Source of the DNA: Hamiltosporidium tvaerminnensis | Taxonomy: Eukaryota; Microsporidia; Dubosqiidae | Assembly (NCBI GenBank): GCA_022605425.2 | Contig: JAKIMF020000011.1 | Location: 744,001 to 808,000, forward strand | Reading direction: 5' to 3' | Length of the DNA stretch: 64,000 bases | Part shown: positions 55,790 through 64,000 of the stretch, in pieces | How the letters are laid out: each line of letters starts with the position of its first letter | Position numbering within the stretch: position 1 is the stretch's first letter | Notes under the pieces: model-generated | The model's database searches: none | Told to the model about the DNA's origin: nothing | What the model saw: only the letters and a program-made list of their open reading frames with translations | Made by a program: the position numbers and the translations under genes

Positions 55790-57350
55790 GTGTTTCTTAA
55801 ATTATAGAATATTTATATTATGAAAGTTTGATCTGTCACATATATCTTTTTCGTAACATAGTAATACATGCGATAGAATGGCATCCTTTAAAATTCAGGT
55901 TTTCAATCCGTGAAACATATAGGATAAAGGTTTAATTTAAAAAAATACGACACAAAATAGATAAGTATTTTATTAAAATCTTATATTTATCTTCAAAAAA
56001 ATTGTAACTTTTTTAAAATATTAACGAATATCTAAATATTCATTTATTAAAATTCTCAAACAAAGTATGAAAATATTAGCCATTTGATTATAATATTTTC
56101 CTATGGTTTAGAAGAAATTCTTATAATCCTGCATTTTGTGCTAAAAAGATTAAAAGTTTCAATTTAAAATGAAAAATGTGTTTATTTAAAAAGAGAAGTA
56201 ATACAAAATAAAAATAGCTATTAAATATAGATTAATTGCAAAATTTCGCGTTCTTTTTTAGTTTTAAAATAAATAAAAGAAGTTTACAGTTCAAATCACG
56301 AATTCGGATTCCATAAAAGTTTTATTAAACCCAAATTTTTTAACTATATATTATATAATTAAATTAGGCGGCGCGCAAATATTTGAAAAAAAATTTCGCT
56401 TTTTTTTTGTTATTTTTCGGATTATTTATAGTTATGAGAAAATAAAATAATACAAAATATTGATACAAATCTAATTTATTTACTATTTGAAGTAATCATT
56501 ATTTATTAAATTTAAATCTAAACTATATTTATCCGATCGGCTGGATATAATTTAAATTTTGAGAATTTCAAATTTAGAATGTATATGAACTAATTTAATA
56601 AAGAAAATTACAATGTAGGTGTATACATTTCTAAATTATATTTCGATACAGGGTTATGAGTAGATAAAGTAGGAGTTTAAATGTTTCTAATAAAATTTTT
56701 GTTTTTAATTTCTTTAGAAATTTATTTTGCGATAATATTGAAATATATAAGGAACACAGATTATTTTTACTAATAACTATTATGACGAAAACAAAAATAT
56801 CAATTAAAACAGTTTGGATTTGAAATTATCAGATTTGAATTATAATTAATTGTTGTTTTTACTTGGCATTGAATAGAAATAAAGCTTTTATTTGAACATT
56901 CTATATATTTCAGTCTGCTGGAAGTAATAACATTTCTATAAAAATCATTTAACCTTTTTTTAGAAATATTTATTTTTAATTATAAAAATTAAGATTGATT
57001 GATTTGATGAAGAGTGTACATACTCGTTACAAACACCAATTTTTAGTATTTTTTAATTCATTTTCCAAGAATATTAATTTTTACAGAAAATTGCCGTATA
57101 GATTCAAAATTTAGAATAAATTTATTTTTAAAAAATATTACATGCTACTATTTGTTTTCAAACCGCAATAAGTTTCTAAAAGCTTCGTATGGGTTTTAAA
57201 ACTTTCTTTTTTAACGCTGAAAAACGAGGATGAAATCAAAATTTTTACGTCTTTGAAATATTTAAATTTACAGAAATTTGCATATTAGTACAATTAAAAC
57301 AAATTGAATTAAACTAGAAAATGTTAAATAATACTTTTAATAATTCTTAA
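55790..57350. other. AT-rich spacer between paralogues
   Basis: No gene seen between the two lectin-like genes. Confidence 0.5.
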
Positions 57351-57935
57351 TTAATATGAATAACTGTAACTCCATGAATTACTTGGTTTTTCGTTCCTAT
57401 ATTTAAATGAACGACTGTAGGATTCGGGTTGACAATTTAAATTATTTCGAACTTCGCGATTATAAAAACGACCGTATAAAATTGTTGCTTTGCATCCCAA
57501 GGCTTTATTTACTTCAAAAGTTTCATGTGGATCAATCATATTAAAAAGTTGATTTGGTTCGTTTGTGCATATTGCTTTCATGAATGAGCTAGTAGGCAAA
57601 TCATATTGCATACACATACCTTGATTTATGAGTCTATATGCTCCTGAATGATCAAGTTTTATTTCAAATATTTGGTTTTTCATACCATGTGCGGGATAAA
57701 TAATCACTCGCTTTCCATTTCCTTCATAATCAAGCACTTTATTTCTTCCGTTGACATGTAATAGAAGTTCAGATGATCCCTCTGATTTTTGTTCGGTTGT
57801 TAATATTGCTGCAAGCGATCTACTAACTATGGTAGGAATTATAGACACTGGACTTACTCCAAAATAATGCTCGGTTCCTATAAGCTTGAGGGAAAAATCG
57901 CATGTGCTAATAAATGCAATAAAGAAATATAACAT
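57351..57935 (-). CDS. Secreted ricin-B-lectin-like protein
   Basis: The 194-aa product starts with a short hydrophobic signal-like segment (MLYFFIAFISTCDFSL). Its body carries repeated blocks of the type NQIFEIKLDHSGAYRLINQG and NQLFNMIDPHETF, resembling the Q-x-W-like (here Q-x-F) repeats of ricin-type beta-trefoil domains. Paired cysteines occur around C107 and C119. The C-terminus is Ser/Tyr-rich and probably disordered. Small secreted proteins with ricin-B-type folds are known in microsporidia and are proposed to act in host-cell or spore-wall interactions; binding of sugars here is inferred. A paralogue with a frameshift lies 1.5 kb downstream on the same strand. Confidence 0.75.
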   Translation of the reverse strand: MLYFFIAFISTCDFSLKLIGTEHYFGVSPVSIIPTIVSRSLAAILTTEQKSEGSSELLLHVNGRNKVLDYEGNGKRVIIYPAHGMKNQIFEIKLDHSGAYRLINQGMCMQYDLPTSSFMKAICTNEPNQLFNMIDPHETFEVNKALGCKATILYGRFYNREVRNNLNCQPESYSRSFKYRNEKPSNSWSYSYSY

Positions 57936-60900
57936 TTTTGGATATAAAATTCTACATATTTATTCATTTTTGAGAACGTTTTATGTGTCAATCTAGATAA
58001 ACAGACCAAGATTTTCATTCTAGGCTTTGATAAGCGATTGATTTTTTTAGTTTTTCTCATGTCGAGTTTAAGATTTGCTACATTAGATTAGACATTAAGA
58101 AATTTTTAGAATCGTATGATTATTCAAATTTATAATTTATTAAAAATATGAAAAGGTTTTTTTCGTAATTGAATTTAGGCTAAATCATATTTTATTCTTC
58201 ACATAGTTGAAGATTTCATAAAGTTTTTTAAATCGTATATTTTATTGACTTATATAAAAGATCCGAGAAGTCATGCTTCTACATGAAAAATATAAATTAT
58301 ATTCGACACGTGAGAACTAAGGTCTAACAATCAAATACAACATATATTTAATTTTAAATGAGGAATGATCCAAGACAAAATTTCTTGTGAAATTTATTTT
58401 ATTTATTATTTTTCAAAATTTAATACAATTTAATTTTATATTTTTATACTTTAAACTCATCATTGATTCTTTTCACTCTATTGATTGATTGTAAAGCCCA
58501 AAGAAACAGCTTCAAAATAAATCTGCATTTATAATAAAATTCATTTTACCTTCGAAAATTATGATCTTATACCCTGAACAAACATATACGTTTTTTCTTT
58601 TTTTATACATTGGTGGATCTTCAGATATTTCTATTATATAAATTCTCAAACGAATTCAGACTTTTATTGCTCAATAATCGTATTTCGTAGAATTTAGAAC
58701 TAAATTTCAAAAGATAAAATCATAATCGTTAATATAAAAAAATAAAACTTTTAATTATTTTAAAATAGGTTTAATAGATTCGATTATATTATATTTTCGA
58801 TTTTCAAAACAGCCATATTTTCTAGAAAAAACCTCGGATTCTAATTGAACAATGCGACTCTTTGCACTTTAGATTTTTTTCAATTCTTTTACAAAACTTC
58901 TATTTTATTTGAAAAATTTTTTATAAGACCTTACTTCTATATTTATTCTAAGTTTCATTTATAGTTTTTTTTTATCTATAATTAAGATTTAATAATATAT
59001 TTTTCTGTTTGACTGACGCCTACTTTTTTACCTAAATTTGTTTTTCAGACAAGATTGGTTTTTTTTCGGTATAAAGTTTGCTTCTATTACCTTTACCTAT
59101 GTATTGTTAGCTCTCGAGCCAGATTTTCTTTGGCCATATTCCTCTAAAACATAAAAAAAGAAAAATTAAAGAGTTTTTTTAAACCGAATAAATTTATTTT
59201 TTCATTTTTGCTTTTATTTCTACATTTTTAATGCATTTTTGATCTTTTCTGGAATCTAAAAGTCTAATTATTAAATAACGAAACAATGTACATATTAGAT
59301 CCTTTGAACAAGAGTTGTCTCATTAGCAAGAATTTACAATCCTTATTTTTCCCATTCTAGATTAGTTTAAGCGATTTAAACGAAGCAATTATTATATTAT
59401 TGAATGTAATTATGTTCATATTTATTCACAAAACACATACTTTACGTCTAAAATATTGATCCTTTTATAAGTTTCAATTTCAAGGCTAATCATAGTCCTT
59501 TAGATATTTTCAGAATTATCCAAACATTTAATCCTAATTGTTTTTTAGATTTAAATTTATATTTCTTTATAGAGCTAAAGTTATATACATCATTCTTGCG
59601 CTTTGCACTATAACCAGATATTTCAAATGCTGAATCTTAAGTTTGTCTTGATTTTCCAATTTTTATAAGCTAACATAGTTTTTCGGTATTCTACAGACAT
59701 TTTCCAATTTATAATTCAAACAGCATCATTTTTCTTTATTTTGCTTTCTGAAACAATTTCAAAGGCATGTAATGCTAGAGCTCGAGACCTTGGATATTTC
59801 AATATCATTTTTGTATTTTTTATAAATTTAAAGAATTTATTTCCGATTATTTCTTGATAACCAATGTTCAATTCTATTTTAAAAAGTTATTTAAACTATT
59901 ATCAATGTAATTTAGGTTTTAGATCATTTTTAAATTTATAATACCTGCTATTTGGTTAAATTTTTTTTTTGAAACTGAATCAAAATGCTACAAATGTTTA
60001 TCATTGCTTTAGCAATTAACACAAATCGAATTTTTAAGTTCATGTTTACATCTATACAGATCAACCTCATATTTGCTGAAGATGCCCATTATTTAAAAAT
60101 ACTGTTATAATCCACATAATATATTTAAAAAAAAACAGTATTTAAATTAAAGTATTCATTGAAGGTATGTTAATTCAACATATTCTATTCCGATAGAATT
60201 ACCTATGTTTTTTTGCGCTAAAATTGTTTGATAAAAATTTTCAATTTTAACTAGAAGCTTTTTGTCTGCCACCATAATTGAGAAAATTTAAAATTTTTTG
60301 CAATCTTATACTATTACTAAGTATTTCTAGCGCCAAATTTCTTTTCGATTGAAAGTATTGCTTTTAAGCAACATATCCTTGTGGCTGATTTTTATTTTTT
60401 TTAATTCACAGGTATAATTTAGACGAAATATAATTCCAAAATTTCCCAAAAGACTATAGATTTACATTGACTTAAAATTAAATATTAGAGGTAATAGAAA
60501 AATGGTTTATATTGCAAAAACTTTTCTGTTTGTATTAGTTTGTTTTTATATTTCTTGTTAGGCGGGTTATTCAAAAAATTGATATACAATAGAACAATTG
60601 AAAGTGGGATATTAGTAAAATTGTTTTAAAATATTCTTTTACAGTTCTTATTTGCACATTGATCTATTAATATTCCATTTTATATAGCTGATGAAACAAA
60701 TTTCATAGATAGCCAGAATGATCAATTTTCACTTCTCGTTATAAAAGAATCAAGATTTAAAAAAATATTTTTGATGCCAGTTGGTTCATGTTATGTCTTT
60801 TCTCATTCGTTTGTAACCATAACATTAAGAGCCTGGTTTTTTTTTATATATATCTCACTACTTTTGGCTGATTCCCCGTAGAAAATCTATATTCGTTCTC

Positions 60901-63900
60901 TATGATCTAATCGAACTTGTAAAATACCTTTTGCAAATTTTGAAAAACCTGTTATAAAATGCAATCTTTCTTTATCAATATGTTTCTCTAATCCGATCTT
61001 TGAAATCAGGTATCTAAATTCAAAGTAAAATGAATTAGCATAAGGTTTTAGGCCATAATATATGCATTTACTAATATTATAAATATATAAACAGCGTGGG
61101 TTCTTTTAAAACAAGAAATCTATTATTTCAAGCAGTTTTAAGCTCTAAAGGCTAACATATAATTCTTATAAATTTATCTATGAATATAAATAATTCGAGA
61201 TACCCGAAAAAAATCATCTGGTATTCATCATACTCAGATATTGCAGGTTATTTTTACATAGTAGTCTTATAGTGTTTTCTCGAATAACTTTGTTTGAATC
61301 AATTCCTTCTTAAACTAGAGAAATAGAGTTTCTGAAATAGTACAAATAAAGTTTGGGTTTTATAGATATTTCGTTCTTTTATTCCCAGTAAGCTTCTATA
61401 CTAATATTAATAGATTAGGAATTTCTTACCTAACACTGGCTAAAAAACACTTTTTCGGTTGGCTTTGAATTAAAAAAATCAGTTTTGATTATAAGCTTTT
61501 GTTACAGAAGGAAAGATTTTTACATATTCAAGGGCCTTTTGATAGACACCCCTGCAAATTAATTTGCTCTTTCTATGTTTTACTATAAGGAAAATCCGGA
61601 TTTCATTTTACAGGTTTCATTAGCGTAAAATACTCGTTCAATTCGTTTGAGTCGCAATGTGTATAAAATTTTCTGCCGTAAAGCAGAATAATATTAGAAT
61701 ATATAGTATTAGACCATAATATTAACTTTTAAATTTTTAACTTGGAGTTCTCAACGAATGATACCCTGTTTTTTCGGTTTCATCTCTTATTTTTTTTCAA
61801 TCTTAAAGTATATATCTTCATAAGTTAAATATTGGCTGATGTCGATCTAAAAACAATAGATCGGTTAGAAATGTAACGATTCGACTCTTCGTTCCATCAT
61901 ATTCAGGTCTATCAGTATCTACCACCCCATTTGTAACCAAAAATTTTAGCTTATCGAAAGTAACGGTACATGAAAATTTTATAAAGTACTAACGAAGCCT
62001 ATCCGTGCTTATTTGACGTTATTTCAAATATTTTTTATTTTGCAAAAAAAATAAGTTGAGATTATTGTAGCTAGAATTTGAATAGATTTGAGTATGACTA
62101 GTGGTGTTTTGATCTGTTTGTATAAAAATGTATTATATAAATTTTAAAAGCTATCTAAGGCTTCTTCACATGCAGATATACATCACCGAAAGAAAGGCGG
62201 TGTGTTGAGACCGAAAAAATTCTTTACATACAAGTATAATGTTCAGGTTTTTTCTCCTTGGGCTTTGTTTTTTGATAATTAAATAATGAAGGGGATAGGT
62301 TTCTAGTAATCTTTTAAGTTCTTTTTCACGCAATAATATCCATATTTATACATTTAGAATTGATTCAGGTTTTTCTATAATTAAAATATTTAATGGTGAG
62401 AATAAACATTTTTTAATCATGCACATTATGTTACGTAATTTCATGACTCTTTCACTTTCCTCGTAATAGCTCGAGTCTTATTAACGTCCTTCGTCATTTC
62501 TTTATGGTTCTTCATAAAAATTAATAATTCAGCTATGGGTCTATTCTTCGTTCAGTTTTGCTTGCTTGAAATATGGTTTTGTAGCCAGATTGTTCGCCTT
62601 TATTGAATATTTCCAATTTAAAAGAATATAGACCATAAGATAGTAGACAAGCACGATTTATACAGTTTTACAAATCTAATAACAAAAAGTAGTATTAATC
62701 ATAAATCAACCATAGTGCCATAAATATTCTGTAAATTGTTCGGGTTTGGTTAACGGTATGCAAAAATCAAAGCTTCGGGTGGTTTTAAAATCAGTAAATA
62801 AAGAAAGATTTAGAACAAATTAATCATATTTTCAGCATGTTATAATGCAGCTTCTAGATAAATAACTAGACTATGCAAGGAAAGTCTTCTGCGTTTCCAA
62901 GGAATTTATTATAATAATAGTTCCCTTAAATATATTTATGGAAGACTATGGCCTTTTTCTACTGCAATTTGTATAATAAATGCTTTAACTCAGTATCACT
63001 AAATATAAATATCATGTTTATTGCATAGCTCGCTCCTTTCCTACGGATGGAACACAATGCAACGATAAATCAAAGCTTCGCCAGATTCTAGGCTTTCCAA
63101 AGAAATTTTCTTTAGATTGGTTAGGTTGTCAGCCTCACGCAAACATTCCAAACGAAAGATACAGTGTGCACATAACCAGGATCAAACATGGTTTTTCGGA
63201 AGCAAATTCCGATATTCCCACCACTAGATCATTGGCATATAAACATCATATCTTTGCACAAAGGTAGCACATGTTATATTTTGAAATAGCATTGATGCTT
63301 TTCTTTGTTTTACATACCTAACTTTCGAAGAACTGTATCGACATCGTTTGAATCCGAAAGCCCAATTCTTTTCATAAAAACCATGTCTAGAATCCAAAAA
63401 ATAACCCGCACAGTATTCGTTTGTTTCTACTAACCCCTAGAGCATTTCAGGGCTAAACACATCTTCTTATTTTAGGCTTCAGCAGCATCTCTATTTAACC
63501 AAAAATTTTGCAACCCTACTATTTTCTCACACATAAAGGTGTTCTTCTCAGAAGTTCAATTCTATTATTAATGTTATGACTAAGGTTTCCTCTCCTAGCT
63601 GTTTAAAGAGTGTTTTTTGTTTTTGTACTCTTTTAATGCTAAATCGTTTGCCCCTTGTTATACAAAATAGATTTGCACGCTTTTACCCGACAAATATTAA
63701 CATTTTCAACCGTTGATTAAATAAAGATTATAAAAAACTGCGAAATATTAATTTAGAAAAATATTTATTATTTTTAGACCTCTAACTTCACATATAAATC
63801 TCCGCAGGAAATAAAATGCAGAGTTTTTTTCATCAGACCCAAAATTTGAACACGTAAGATTCACTTTAATTTTTTGAAATTTCTTCTCGAAAATATATTT

Positions 63901-64000
63901 TTCGATTTGGTTATCTCTTTTCGATCAATTGTCCGAAATAAATCTCGAATTTAGGAGATTTGTGCCTTTTCAAGGTAGAATGAGCTAATGAAATATAATT
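57936..64000. other. Terminal gene-free region
   Basis: About 6 kb with no frame I can support. From about 61 kb onward the composition is slightly less AT-rich, and short uninterrupted translations (for example near 61860-61990 and 63040-63240 on the minus strand) hint at decayed coding or mobile-element sequence. One translation contains YANDLVVG, close to the YADD box of reverse transcriptases. Confidence 0.5.

Noticed and set aside
57878-58060. 60-aa minus-strand frame overlapping the start of the lectin-like gene
   Set aside because: It is basic and featureless, in a different frame from the well-supported gene.

Overview
This window looks like nuclear DNA of a microsporidian. It is very AT-rich, its genes are intronless and tend to be short, and they are scattered among long decayed spacers. 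Several predicted starts (7397, 11720, 18355, 27942, 38420, and less tightly 164 and 13013) have a CCC run a few bases to about 18 bases upstream of the ATG, as described for microsporidian genes. LRR-repeat proteins, an ABCG half-transporter, small secreted lectin-like proteins and REL-type non-LTR retrotransposons also fit. The many mobile-element remains and low gene density suggest one of the expanded microsporidian genomes. A Daphnia parasite such as Hamiltosporidium is my guess and cannot be proved from this sequence.

Layout. 0-10 kb: an unrecognised 767-aa protein (164-2467), a 4.9-kb empty stretch, then a UPF1/IGHMBP2-type SF1 helicase (7397-9352). 10-16 kb: a 5'-truncated R4/Dong-like non-LTR copy (minus), a tandem array whose last unit holds the start of an SVP26/TEX261-family membrane protein, an octanucleotide satellite ending in a 68-bp relic of the same retroelement's 3' end, and an 851-aa LRR-like protein with an N-terminal Cys repeat. 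16-27 kb: two direct copies of a roughly 1.1-kb dispersed repeat flank a NAD(P)H-hydrate epimerase gene and a broken Helitron (minus) with a recognisable CTAG terminus. 28-36 kb: a Lys/Glu-rich protein ending in a PH domain, a longer 5'-truncated R4/Dong-like copy with a 13-bp target-site duplication, and an ABCG half-transporter (minus). 36-42 kb: an inverted copy of the dispersed repeat, a tail-anchored Sec20-like candidate SNARE, and a 741-bp non-autonomous hAT element flanked by TTTAGAC. 44-47 kb: a long LRR-like gene interrupted by one in-frame TAA. 48-55 kb: small tandem arrays, two small gene candidates and a poly(A)-tailed retroposon-like module. 55-58 kb: two tandem paralogous secreted lectin-like genes (minus), one intact and one frameshifted. 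58-64 kb: no supportable gene.

The intact genes suggest housekeeping roles in nucleic-acid unwinding, ER-Golgi traffic (SVP26-like, possibly Sec20-like), NAD(P)H repair, membrane transport and PH-mediated membrane binding. The secreted and LRR-like proteins are candidates for lineage-specific host-interaction families. No operon-like clusters, tRNA, rRNA or CRISPR arrays were found.
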